Assembly (NCBI RefSeq): GCF_028885415.1
Contig: NZ_CP118527.1
Coordinates: 8,866,001-8,930,000, forward strand
Source of the DNA: Streptomyces coeruleorubidus
GTDB taxonomy: Bacteria; Actinomycetota; Actinomycetes; Streptomycetales; Streptomycetaceae
Length of the DNA: 64,000 bases
Direction of reading: 5' to 3'
How positions within the stretch are numbered: the stretch's first letter is position 1; every line of letters starts with the position of its first letter. The notes under the pieces were generated by a model, which was given only the letters and a program-made list of their open reading frames with translations, was not told the origin of the DNA and searched no databases. Of the stretch, positions 51,481 through 59,603 are shown piece after piece. Position numbers and translations under genes: made by a program.

Positions 51481-53199
51481 ATGACGACCACGAACCTCCG
51501 TATCAGCGGCCTGGCCAAGTCCTTCGGTGGCGTCAGAGCCCTCGACGGCGTGGACCTCACCGTGCCCGCCGGGCAGGTGCACGCCCTCCTCGGCCACAAC
51601 GGCGCCGGCAAGTCCACCCTCATCAAGTGCCTGGGCGGCGCCTACCCGCCCGACGCCGGCACGATCGAGGTGGGCGGCGCGTCGTACTCCCGCCTCACCC
51701 CGCGCGAGTCGATCGCGGCCGGCGTGGCGATCATCTTCCAGACACTGAGCGTGGTCGACGCTCTGACCGTGGCGGAGAACATCTTCCTCGGCCAGGAGTG
51801 GACCCGGTACGGCCGCATCGACCGGCGCGCCCAGGAGGAGGTCGCCGCCGGGCTGCTTCAGCGGGTCGCGGCCAGGTGTTCCCCGCGCGACCGGGTGGGC
51901 GATCTGCCCATGGGCCAGCGGCAGCTGGTCGAGATCGCCAAGGCCCTCAGCCGCAGCGCCTCCGTCCTGGTCCTCGACGAGCCGACCGCGGCCCTGTCCG
52001 GGGCCGAGACCGGCGCCCTGGCCGAACGCGTCGAGGACCTCCGCGCTCAGGGCCTCGCCATCGTCTACGTCACCCACCTGCTGTCGGAGGTGGAACGGCT
52101 CGCGGACGCGGTGACGGTACTGCGCGACGGCCGGGTGACCCACCAGGCCACGGTGGCGGGACAGACACGGCGTGACCTGGTGGAGGCGATCGCGGGCAGG
52201 CCGACGGAGGCCGTGCACGGGCCTGGGCGCGCTACGGACGCGGAAGCGCCAGAGGCGCGGCGCGGGACCAGCCCGGACACCGGAAGGCCGCAGCACGCGC
52301 CCGGACCGGGCGGGCACGACGCCCGTCGCATGTCGAGCCCGGACTCCCAGGATCCGAGGCGCACTCCCGGCCGAGACGAGCGCGACCCCGCGGCCACGCC
52401 AGGCCCTGACACGCCAGAGCCGCAGCGCACTCCGCCCCCGCCCCGGCTGGTCGTCGAAGCCCTGCGCGGCCCCGGCTTCGGGCCCGTCGGTCTCACCGTC
52501 GCCGAAGGCGAACGCGTCGGCCTGTTCGGGCTCATCGGCTCCGGCCGCACCCGCATCCTGGAGACGCTCTACGGCAGGCGCCGAGCCACCGCCGGAACCA
52601 TCCGGGTCGGCGAACGCACCGTCAGCCCCGCCTGCCCGGCCGACGCGCTCGGCGCCGGAATCGCCCTCGTACCGGCGGACCGGCGCGCACAGGGCGTGTT
52701 CCCGTCGCTGTCCGCGCAGGACAACACGCTGCTGCCGGCCGTCCGGACCCTGGCCCGGTACAACGTACGGGCGTTGCGCACCGAACGGCGGGTGTTCGAC
52801 GCGCTGGCCACGGCGGTCGGGCTGCGCCCGGCCCGGCCCGGGTTGCCCGCGGGCGCGTTCTCCGGGGGCAACCAGCAGAAGCTCGTGCTGGGCCGGTGGA
52901 TCAACGAGGCGCGGCACGTGGACGTGCTGCTGCTGGACGAGCCGACCCAGGGCGTCGACGTGGGGGCCCGTCAGGAGATCTACCGGGTGGTGTCCGGGCT
53001 CGCCGCCGAGCGCGGCACCGCCGTGCTGTTCGCGTCCAGCGACCCCGAGGAGATCGTGGCGCTCGCCGACCGCTGCCTGATCGTCGCCCGGGGACGGATC
53101 GTCGGCGAACTCTCCGGCGCCGGACTCACCGAACAGGCCCTGCTCTCGGCGGTCCACGACGCCGACCCCGACCCCCTGCCCGCCGAAGGAGCAGCATGA
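51481..53199 (+). CDS. RbsA-like two-domain ABC ATPase with an inserted low-complexity linker
   Basis: A 572-residue protein with two nucleotide-binding domains. Domain 1: GHNGAGKSTLIKCLGG, VLVLDEPTAAL. Domain 2: GLIGSGRTRILE (the usual degenerate Walker A), FSGGNQQKLVLGRW, VLLLDEPTQGVDVG. Between them (about residues 240-315) lies a Pro/Arg/Asp/Ser/Thr-rich stretch with irregular SPD-TGR/PRRTPGRDE-like repeats, longer than the short linker of ordinary RbsA. It energises the importer with 53196-54179. Confidence 0.9.
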   Translation: MTTTNLRISGLAKSFGGVRALDGVDLTVPAGQVHALLGHNGAGKSTLIKCLGGAYPPDAGTIEVGGASYSRLTPRESIAAGVAIIFQTLSVVDALTVAENIFLGQEWTRYGRIDRRAQEEVAAGLLQRVAARCSPRDRVGDLPMGQRQLVEIAKALSRSASVLVLDEPTAALSGAETGALAERVEDLRAQGLAIVYVTHLLSEVERLADAVTVLRDGRVTHQATVAGQTRRDLVEAIAGRPTEAVHGPGRATDAEAPEARRGTSPDTGRPQHAPGPGGHDARRMSSPDSQDPRRTPGRDERDPAATPGPDTPEPQRTPPPPRLVVEALRGPGFGPVGLTVAEGERVGLFGLIGSGRTRILETLYGRRRATAGTIRVGERTVSPACPADALGAGIALVPADRRAQGVFPSLSAQDNTLLPAVRTLARYNVRALRTERRVFDALATAVGLRPARPGLPAGAFSGGNQQKLVLGRWINEARHVDVLLLDEPTQGVDVGARQEIYRVVSGLAAERGTAVLFASSDPEEIVALADRCLIVARGRIVGELSGAGLTEQALLSAVHDADPDPLPAEGAA

Positions 53200-54179
53200 C
53201 CACCGCCGACCGCGTCCTCACGCGCCCGCGCCTGATCGCCACGGGCGGACTGACCACCGTACGCCGCAACCCGCTCCTCGTCGTGCTCGTCGCGATGGTG
53301 CTGGTCTTCCAGCTGACCACGGGCAGCTTCCTCGACCCCGCCAACCTCGGCGGCATCGCCACCGACGCCGCCACCCTCGCGATCGTCGCCGTCCCGCTGG
53401 CCCTGCTCGTCATCAGCGGGTACCTCGACCTGTCGGTCGGCTCCACGCTCGCCCTCGGCGGTCTTGTCGCGGGCTGGCTGGCCGGGCAGCACCACCAGTC
53501 GCCCGCCGTCGCCCTGCTCGGGGCGCTCGCCGCCGGCGCGGTGGTCGGCGCGGTGAACGGCGTCCTGTGCTGCTACTTCGGCCTGTCCGCGTTCATCGTC
53601 ACGCTCGGCATGCTGACCGCCGTACGAGGTCTGGCACAGCAGTTGTTCCCGTTGCCGCTGAGCGGATTCGGCTCCGGGTTCGCCTGGATCGGCGGGGCGC
53701 GGATCGCCGGGATCGCGGCGCCGGTCGTCATCGCGGCCCTGGTGCTGGCGGCGGGTGCGCTGTTCCTCGCGTTCACCCCGGCCGGACGGCACGTCTTCGC
53801 CATCGGCGTCAACCGGGAGGCCGCCCACCTCTCCGGCATCCAGATCCGCCGCACTCCGTTCGCGCTGTTCGTCGTCACCGGCGTGGCCGCCGCCCTGGCC
53901 GGTGCCGTCAAGGCGTCGGTACTGGACAGCGTGGTGGCCGGAACCTCGGGATCCGGTTTTGAGCTGGCCGTGCTCACCGCCGTGCTGGTCGGCGGAGTGG
54001 CCCTCACCGGCGGCTCCGGCTCGATCCTCGGCGTCCTGCTCGGCGTGCTCTTCCTCGGCGGCCTGCAGAACGGCCTGACCCTGCTGAACGTGCCGACGTT
54101 CTGGCAGCAGATGGCCCAGGGCGTCGCGCTGGTGGCCGGCGCGGCCCTGGCCTACTTCGCACCCCGCAAGGGGCGCTGA
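53196..54179 (+). CDS. RbsC-like ABC importer permease
   Basis: A 327-residue permease with about ten hydrophobic segments: LALLVISGYLDLSVGSTLAL (conserved), VVGAVNGVLCCYFGLSAFIV, and FAIGVNREAAHLSGIQIRRT (cytoplasmic loop), then VALTGGSGSILGVLLGVLF. ATG 53196 overlaps the ATPase stop (ATGA). It probably forms a homodimer channel for the ligand of the binding lipoprotein. Confidence 0.92.
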   Translation: MTTADRVLTRPRLIATGGLTTVRRNPLLVVLVAMVLVFQLTTGSFLDPANLGGIATDAATLAIVAVPLALLVISGYLDLSVGSTLALGGLVAGWLAGQHHQSPAVALLGALAAGAVVGAVNGVLCCYFGLSAFIVTLGMLTAVRGLAQQLFPLPLSGFGSGFAWIGGARIAGIAAPVVIAALVLAAGALFLAFTPAGRHVFAIGVNREAAHLSGIQIRRTPFALFVVTGVAAALAGAVKASVLDSVVAGTSGSGFELAVLTAVLVGGVALTGGSGSILGVLLGVLFLGGLQNGLTLLNVPTFWQQMAQGVALVAGAALAYFAPRKGR

Positions 54180-54207
54180 CCCAACCTCCCCCTGAAAAGA
54201 GGTCACC

Positions 54208-54261
54208 GTGAGCGACACCGCACCCGTGAGTGAGACCGCACCCGTGAGCGACACCGCCCCC
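54208..54261 (+). repeat. Three tandem 18-bp units at the amidohydrolase start, each with a GTG
   Basis: GTGAGCGACACCGCACCC, a variant with GTGAGTGAGACCGCACCC, and GTGAGCGACACCGCCCCC follow each other, coding VSDTAP-VSETAP-VSDTAP. Each copy starts with a GTG in frame, so the gene has three candidate starts at 54208, 54226 and 54244. Confidence 0.9.
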
Positions 54262-55941
54262 ACCCTCGTCCTGACCGGAGGGCAGGTCCTCACCGTCGAC
54301 GCCGGCTTCACCGTCGCCGAAGGCGTCGCCGTACGCGGCCGGGACATCCTGGCCGTCGGCAGCGACGCGGAGATGCGCGCCCTGGCCGGGCCCGGCACCC
54401 GGATCGTCGAACTGGGCGGCCGGACCGTGCTGCCGGGCATCAACGACTCGCATCTGCACGGAGCCGCCTACGGGATGACGAAGCCGCCGTTCGCCATCGA
54501 CGTCGGCCATCCGGCGGTGGGTTCCCTTGCCGACATCGCCGCGGCCGTGGCCCGGGCGGCACGGGACGTCCCGGACGGAGAGTGGATCGTCGGCCTGGGC
54601 TGGGACCCCGGTTACCTCGCCGAGTGCCTGGCCGACCCGGGCCGTTTCCCGCACCGCCGGGACCTGGACGCGGTGGCGCCGGGCCACCCGGTCTGCCTGA
54701 CGGACTTCTCCTCGCACATGGTGTGGGCCAACTCCGAGGCGCTGCGCCGCTGCGGCATCGACGCGGACACCGCGCCCCCGCCCGGCGGCGTCATCGACCA
54801 CGACCCCGACGGCCGGCCGACCGGCATCCTGCGCGAGGCCGCAGGGCGGCTCGTCCAGGCCGCCCTGCCCGCCCCCACGCTCGCCCAGCGCCGTCAGGCG
54901 ATCCAGGGCGTGATCCGCGAGCTGCACTCCCGCGGCATCACCAGCTACACCGAGCCCGGCCTCGGCCCAGGCGGCGCCGGCACCCTCTTCGGCGGCCTGA
55001 GCACCGACAACTGGACCGCGTACGCAGACCTCGCGGCGAGCGGCGAACTCCGGGCGCGCGTCAGCGTCCTGCTGCTGCCCGCCCCCATGGGCGGCTCCGC
55101 CGACGACGTCCGCAAGGGCCTGGCCGAACTGCGCCGCCCCGAGTCCGCCGACCCCCGGCTGCTGCGGGCCATCGGTGTCAAGATCTTCGGCGACGGAGTA
55201 CCGCCCAACCGCACGGCCTGGATGAACGAGCCCTACCCGGAGGGCGGCCACGGCGCCCTGTGCGTCCACGGCGACACCCCCGGTCTTCAGGCCGACGAAC
55301 TGCGCGAGATGATCCGGGTCGCCCACGAGGCCGGTTTCCAGCTCGGCGTGCACGTCACCGGCGACCGTGCCATCGACACGGTGGTGGACGCCTTCGTCGC
55401 CGCCGACCGGGCCGCGCCCCGCCCCGACGCCCGCCACTACGTCATCCACGGCGACTTCATCAGCCCCGGCAGCCTGGCCGAGCTCGCCGCACACGGCTAC
55501 GGCGTCAACATGAACCCCGCCATCAAGTGGACCATCTCCGACCTGATGGACGAGGTCGTGGGCCCCGAACGCTCCGCCTACCAGTGGCCGGTGCGTTCCG
55601 CGCTCGATGCCGGAGTACGGGTCTGCGCCAGCTCCGACGCGCCGATCACCGAACCCGACTGGCGACAGGGCGTGGCCTCGATGATGCTCCGCGAGTCCAA
55701 GGCCAGCGGACGCCCCAGCGGCCCCGAACAGTGCGTGCCGCTCGCCGACGCCCTGCGCGCCTACACCGCCACCCCGGCCTGGCAGGACTTCGCCGACGAC
55801 TGGAAGGGCACCGTCGAACCGGGCAGGGCCGCCGACCTGTGCGTCCTGGACCGACCGCTGCTGGGCCTCGACCCGCACGACATCACCGAAGTCCAGGTGG
55901 ATCTCACGGTGTTCGACGGACGGGTGGTCTTCGAGCGCTGA
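54208..55941 (+). CDS. YtcJ-type amidohydrolase
   Basis: A 577-residue metal-dependent amidohydrolase: VLPGINDSHLHGAAYG carries the His-x-His metal pair, the lysine region is in RAIGVKIFGDGVPPNRTAW, metal His in LGVHVTGDRAID and YVIHGDFI, and the Asp in VCASSDAPITEPD. These act on amides or N-acyl compounds in the cytoplasm. It follows the importer by 28 bp, so it probably cleaves what that importer brings in. GTG 54208 has AAAAGAGG upstream, so the first of three repeat-encoded GTGs is the likely start. Confidence 0.9.
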   Translation: MSDTAPVSETAPVSDTAPTLVLTGGQVLTVDAGFTVAEGVAVRGRDILAVGSDAEMRALAGPGTRIVELGGRTVLPGINDSHLHGAAYGMTKPPFAIDVGHPAVGSLADIAAAVARAARDVPDGEWIVGLGWDPGYLAECLADPGRFPHRRDLDAVAPGHPVCLTDFSSHMVWANSEALRRCGIDADTAPPPGGVIDHDPDGRPTGILREAAGRLVQAALPAPTLAQRRQAIQGVIRELHSRGITSYTEPGLGPGGAGTLFGGLSTDNWTAYADLAASGELRARVSVLLLPAPMGGSADDVRKGLAELRRPESADPRLLRAIGVKIFGDGVPPNRTAWMNEPYPEGGHGALCVHGDTPGLQADELREMIRVAHEAGFQLGVHVTGDRAIDTVVDAFVAADRAAPRPDARHYVIHGDFISPGSLAELAAHGYGVNMNPAIKWTISDLMDEVVGPERSAYQWPVRSALDAGVRVCASSDAPITEPDWRQGVASMMLRESKASGRPSGPEQCVPLADALRAYTATPAWQDFADDWKGTVEPGRAADLCVLDRPLLGLDPHDITEVQVDLTVFDGRVVFER

Positions 55942-55973
55942 GCTTGCACCTCCGAGCGCTGAGCTTGCACCTC
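55932..55973 (+). repeat. Direct repeat of a 21-bp unit spanning the amidohydrolase stop
   Basis: CGAGCGCTGAGCTTGCACCT plus C occurs at 55932-55952 and again at 55953-55973. The first copy contains the final codons and stop (E-R-stop) of the amidohydrolase; the second repeats them in the same frame. Confidence 0.9.
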
Positions 55974-56004
55974 ACAGCGGGCCGCCGACCGGCGGCCCGC
56001 TGTG
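55973..56004. terminator. Strong hairpin terminator after the amidohydrolase operon
   Basis: A perfect 14-bp stem, CACAGCGGGCCGCC with its complement, and a GACC loop, directly after the duplicated stop region. There is no U-run. Confidence 0.85.
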
Positions 56005-56005
56005 C

Positions 56006-56175
56006 GTGGCGCCGCCATGGCGTCACAACGGCACCGCTGGAAGCCACCCCGCTGTCAATGTGGCGCCACGATACAGCAGATCAAGCAGAAAATGCCAGGT
56101 CAGATACCTTAGCGCCACGGAAGTGCCAATCTGGCTCGCCATGATGCCATTGATGTGCCATCATGGCGCCATGGA
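56006..56175. promoter_or_regulatory. Cluster of GGCGCC/TGCCA boxes in the promoter of the HicB-like gene
   Basis: The gap holds GTGGCGCC plus an inverted TGGCGTCAC (56006-56026), the palindrome GTGGCGCCAC (56060-56069), AGCGCCAC (56112-56119), several TGCCA/TGGC pieces (56126-56160), and CATGGCGCCATG (56163-56174) covering the start codon itself. Such repeated short boxes suit cooperative binding by a ribbon-helix-helix protein, which is just what the next gene encodes. Confidence 0.5.
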
Positions 56176-56698
56176 CCTCACGCCCTACGTCGACAACCTC
56201 CGGCACGAGCTCGCCGTCGCCGCGGACGCCGGCGGTGACGACGCTCGTGCCCTCGCCGAGCGGCTCACCGCCCCCCTGGAGTCCGCCGCCCGCCTGACCC
56301 TCCTCAACGCACTGTCGGCCGCCATGGGCGAGGTCACCCGGGAGCTCGCGCCGGGCTCGGTCGATGTGCGGCTGCGCGGACTCGACCCCGAGTTCGTGGT
56401 GACGCCGCCGCCCGCACCCGAGCCGTTCCGGGAGGTGCGGGAGCCGGTCGCGGCCGCCGCCCCCGCGTCGCCCCCGCCGCCCGCGGACGCCGACGACGGC
56501 GCCATGGCGCGGATCAACTTCCGCCTCCCCGCCCACCTCAAGGCCCGCGCCGAGGACGCCGCGGCGGCGGAGGGCCTGTCGGTCAACGCCTGGCTGGTAC
56601 GGGCCGTGTCCACCGCCCTCGACGGCGGGGCGCGCACGAGCCCGCGGGGCCGCGGCAAGGACTCGGGCAGCCGGGGCTTCACCGGCTGGGTCCGCTAG
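56171..56698 (+). CDS. Ribbon-helix-helix (HicB/CopG-like) regulator with N-terminal oligomer domain
   Basis: A 175-residue protein. Residues ~1-75 form a helical region (LRHELAVAADAGGDDARALA, LTLLNALSAAMGEVTREL), then a Pro/Ala-rich linker, and a C-terminal RHH DNA-binding unit (ARINFRLPAHLKARAEDAAA then EGLSVNAWLVRAVSTAL), ending in an Arg/Gly/Ser tail. It is labelled HicB-like by its RHH part, but there is no HicA toxin beside it. It probably regulates itself and the DUF4097-exporter operon that starts 110 bp later. Confidence 0.85.
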   Translation: MDLTPYVDNLRHELAVAADAGGDDARALAERLTAPLESAARLTLLNALSAAMGEVTRELAPGSVDVRLRGLDPEFVVTPPPAPEPFREVREPVAAAAPASPPPPADADDGAMARINFRLPAHLKARAEDAAAAEGLSVNAWLVRAVSTALDGGARTSPRGRGKDSGSRGFTGWVR

Positions 56699-56808
56699 GG
56701 CCGCAGGTCCACCTCCCTCCCACCGGCGGATCGCCGACCCCGCCGACGTGACTCATCACCCGCCCCACCGGCGGGATCACTCACCCATGCCAAGAGGACG
56801 GGACAGTC

Positions 56809-57699
56809 ATGCCTGCTTTCGACACCCCCGAACCGATCTCCGCCATCCTCGAGTTGGACGCCGGGACCGCCCGCATCACCGCGGGCAAGCGCACCGACAC
56901 GGTCGTGGAAGTGCTGCCGCGCAACGGCTCCGACGACAACGACGTACGCGCCGTGCAGCAGACCCAGGTCACCTTCTCGGGCGGCCGCCTCACGGTCAGG
57001 ACGCCCAGGAAGCGGCCCCTGTTCGGCAAGCCGGGCGCCGTCGAGGTGAGCGTCGAACTGCCCGCGGGGTCCGATGTCCGGGCCACGGCGGCCCTGGGCG
57101 GTTTCTTCTGCGAGGGCCGATTCGGGGACGTCACGCTCAAGACCTCGCTCGGCGACATCCAGGCCGACGAGGTGGCCGGCGCGAACCTCAGGACCGACCT
57201 CGGCGACATCCGTCTGGTCCGCTCGACCGGGGACGTCGAGGTCATCGGCTCGGGCCGGATCGAGATCGGCACCGTCGCCGGCGCGGCGACCGTCAAGAAC
57301 GCCAACGGCGCGACCGAGATCGGTGAGGTGACCGGAGGCCTGAAGACCAACGCGGCCAACGGCGAGATCTCCGTCGGCATCGCACACAGCAGCGTCGACG
57401 CCAAGTCCGCCAACGGCCGGATCGAGATCGGCGTCGCCCGCGCCGGGGTCGAAGCGATGTGCTCCAACGGCCGCATCCGCGTCGGCGACGTCACCCGCGG
57501 CCGGATCGACCTTCGCACCTCCGTCGGCGACCTCGAAGTGGGCATCCACGAGGGCACCGCGGCCTGGCTCGACCTGAACACCAAGTACGGCACGGTACGC
57601 AACACGCTCGGCTCCGCCACCGGCCCCGCGGACTCCGACGAGACCGTCGAGGTGTACGGCCGGACCTCGACCGGCGACATCATCATCCGCCGCGCCTGA
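56809..57699 (+). CDS. DUF4097 family beta-repeat protein
   Basis: A 296-residue protein made largely of repeated beta strands, seen in the recurring patterns LKTSLGDIQAD, LRTDLGDIRLV, VKNANGATEIGEV, LKTNAANGEISVG, AKSANGRIEIGV, MCSNGRIRVGDV and LRTSVGDLEVG. This is the DUF4097 right-handed beta-helix-like fold, thought to be an adhesin-like scaffold; function unproven. No signal peptide is present, so it is probably cytoplasmic. It stands directly before a DrrAB-type exporter, an arrangement common in actinomycetes. Confidence 0.88.
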   Translation: MPAFDTPEPISAILELDAGTARITAGKRTDTVVEVLPRNGSDDNDVRAVQQTQVTFSGGRLTVRTPRKRPLFGKPGAVEVSVELPAGSDVRATAALGGFFCEGRFGDVTLKTSLGDIQADEVAGANLRTDLGDIRLVRSTGDVEVIGSGRIEIGTVAGAATVKNANGATEIGEVTGGLKTNAANGEISVGIAHSSVDAKSANGRIEIGVARAGVEAMCSNGRIRVGDVTRGRIDLRTSVGDLEVGIHEGTAAWLDLNTKYGTVRNTLGSATGPADSDETVEVYGRTSTGDIIIRRA

Positions 57700-57741
57700 C
57701 CGGGCGTACCCCCAACTCCCCACCCCCGAAAGGGAAGCGGC

Positions 57742-58746
57742 ATGACCGCCACTCAGACATCCGCGCCGATCGGCGCGAACACGACGGCACCGGCGATCAC
57801 CGCCACCGGACTGCGCAAGTCCTACGGCGACAAGCTCGTGCTGGACGGCATCGACCTGAACATCGCCGAAGGCACCGTCTTCGCCCTGCTCGGGCCCAAC
57901 GGCGCCGGCAAGACCACCACGGTGGAGATCCTCTCCACGCTCATCGACGCCGACGCGGGCGAGGCCTGGGTCGCGGGCCGCCATCTGACCCGGGCCGCCG
58001 ACGCGGTGCGCTCCGCGATCGGCGTCACCGGCCAGTTCTCGGCCGTCGACAATCTGCTGACCGCCGAGGAGAACCTGCTCCTCATGGCGGATCTGCACCA
58101 CCTCGACCGGCGGGAAGGCAAACGGCGGGCCGAGGACCTGCTGCGCCGCTTCGACCTGTCCGACGTCGTGGGCAGGACCGCCGCCACCTTCTCCGGCGGC
58201 ATGCGGCGCAAGCTGGACCTGGCGATGACCCTGGTCGGCGATCCGCGGATCATCTTCCTCGACGAACCCACCACCGGACTCGACCCGCGCAGCCGGCGCA
58301 CCATGTGGGAGATCATCCGCGGACTCGTCACCGACGAGGGCGTGACCGTCTTCCTGACCACCCAGTACCTCGAAGAGGCGGACCAACTCGCCGACTGCAT
58401 CGCGGTGCTGGACCACGGCAGGCTGATCGCCGAGGGCACCGCCGACGAACTGAAGCAGCGCATTCCCGGCGGCCACATCCGGGTGCGATTCGCCGACGCC
58501 CAGAGCCTGGACACCGCCGCGGGCGTCTTCGGCATCGCCACACGCGACGCGGACTCCCTCACCCTCCAGATCCCCGGCGACGGCTCCCTCCCCACCCTGC
58601 GGGCCGTCCTCGACACCCTGGAGTCCACCGCCGTCCAGGCCGAGTGGCTCACCGTGCACACCCCCGATCTCGACGACGTCTTCCTGACCCTCACCGGCCG
58701 GCCCCGCCCCGCCGACACCGTCGCAGCGCCCAAGGAGAACGCCTGA
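57742..58746 (+). CDS. DrrA-type ABC exporter ATPase
   Basis: A 334-residue ATPase: Walker A LLGPNGAGKTTTVEIL, signature in AATFSGGMRRKLDLAM, Walker B IIFLDEPTTGLDPRSRR, H-loop FLTTQYLEEADQLAD, and the C-terminal DrrA domain ending VHTPDLDDVFLTLTGR. It powers efflux of drugs or lipids with the DrrB-like permease, whose ATG shares a base with this stop (TGATG). Ribosome site GAAAGGGAAG. Confidence 0.93.
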   Translation: MTATQTSAPIGANTTAPAITATGLRKSYGDKLVLDGIDLNIAEGTVFALLGPNGAGKTTTVEILSTLIDADAGEAWVAGRHLTRAADAVRSAIGVTGQFSAVDNLLTAEENLLLMADLHHLDRREGKRRAEDLLRRFDLSDVVGRTAATFSGGMRRKLDLAMTLVGDPRIIFLDEPTTGLDPRSRRTMWEIIRGLVTDEGVTVFLTTQYLEEADQLADCIAVLDHGRLIAEGTADELKQRIPGGHIRVRFADAQSLDTAAGVFGIATRDADSLTLQIPGDGSLPTLRAVLDTLESTAVQAEWLTVHTPDLDDVFLTLTGRPRPADTVAAPKENA

Positions 58747-59537
58747 TGGCCACCCTGTCCTACGCCGCCAAAGACTCCAGGACGATGGTGCGGCGCAACC
58801 TCAAGAAGGCCCTGCGCTACCCGTCCCTGACGCTCACCGTCGTCATCATGCCCATCATGATGCTGCTGCTGTTCAACTACGCCTTCGGCACCGCCCTGGG
58901 CAGCGGCATCGGATCGTCGGCCGCCGGCGGCGGCGAGTACATCGACTACCTCGCGCCCGGCATCATCCTGATGGCCGCCACGTCCGGCGCCCTGACCACC
59001 GCGATCAGCGTCTGCGTCGACAAGACCGAAGGCATCGTCAACCGCTTCCGCACGATGCCGATCTCCCGCGCCTCGTTCCTGACCGGGCATGTCGTCGGCG
59101 GCGTGATCCAGACGATGACCAGCGTCGCCCTCGTCATCGCCGTCGCGCTCCTCGTGGGTTTCCGCCCCGACGCCACGCCCGTCGAATGGTTCGCCGCGAT
59201 CGGCCTGCTCGCCCTGCTCACCCTGGCGCTGACCTGGCTCTCCGCCGCTATCGGCCTGATCGCCAAGAACGTCGAGACCGCCAGCAACATCCCGATGCCG
59301 CTGACGTTCCTGCCGTTCATCGGCAGCGCCATCGTGCCGCCCGATTCGATGCCCGCCGGCCTGCGCTGGTTCGCCGAGTACCAGCCGTTCACCCCGATCA
59401 TCGAGACCCTGCGCGGCCTGTGGCTCGGCACCGGGGTCGGCTCCAGCGCGGCCATCGGCCTCGCCTGGTGCGTGGCGCTCACCGTGGTCGGCTACCTGTG
59501 GGCGCGCCGCACCTTCAAGGCCGGCGCAAAGCGGTAA
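58746..59537 (+). CDS. DrrB-type ABC-2 exporter permease
   Basis: A 263-residue ABC-2 permease with six hydrophobic segments: YPSLTLTVVIMPIMMLLLFN, YIDYLAPGIILMAATSGALT, EGIVNRFRTMPISRASFL (coupling region), TLTWLSAAIGLIAKN, LPFIGSAIVPPDSMPAGLRW. It is coupled to the ATPase gene. In daunorubicin producers such pairs give self-resistance; here the substrate may be a product of the following P450. Confidence 0.93.
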   Translation: MATLSYAAKDSRTMVRRNLKKALRYPSLTLTVVIMPIMMLLLFNYAFGTALGSGIGSSAAGGGEYIDYLAPGIILMAATSGALTTAISVCVDKTEGIVNRFRTMPISRASFLTGHVVGGVIQTMTSVALVIAVALLVGFRPDATPVEWFAAIGLLALLTLALTWLSAAIGLIAKNVETASNIPMPLTFLPFIGSAIVPPDSMPAGLRWFAEYQPFTPIIETLRGLWLGTGVGSSAAIGLAWCVALTVVGYLWARRTFKAGAKR

Positions 59538-59603
59538 CCACCTGTCTCCTCAGGCCACTTCGCACCCATCCACATCGCCGCCCGACGATCCCAGGAGGAC
59601 CCC

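Noticed and set aside
56171..56698. HicAB toxin-antitoxin system
   Set aside because: Only the RHH (HicB-like) part is present; no small HicA-like toxin frame was seen on either side.
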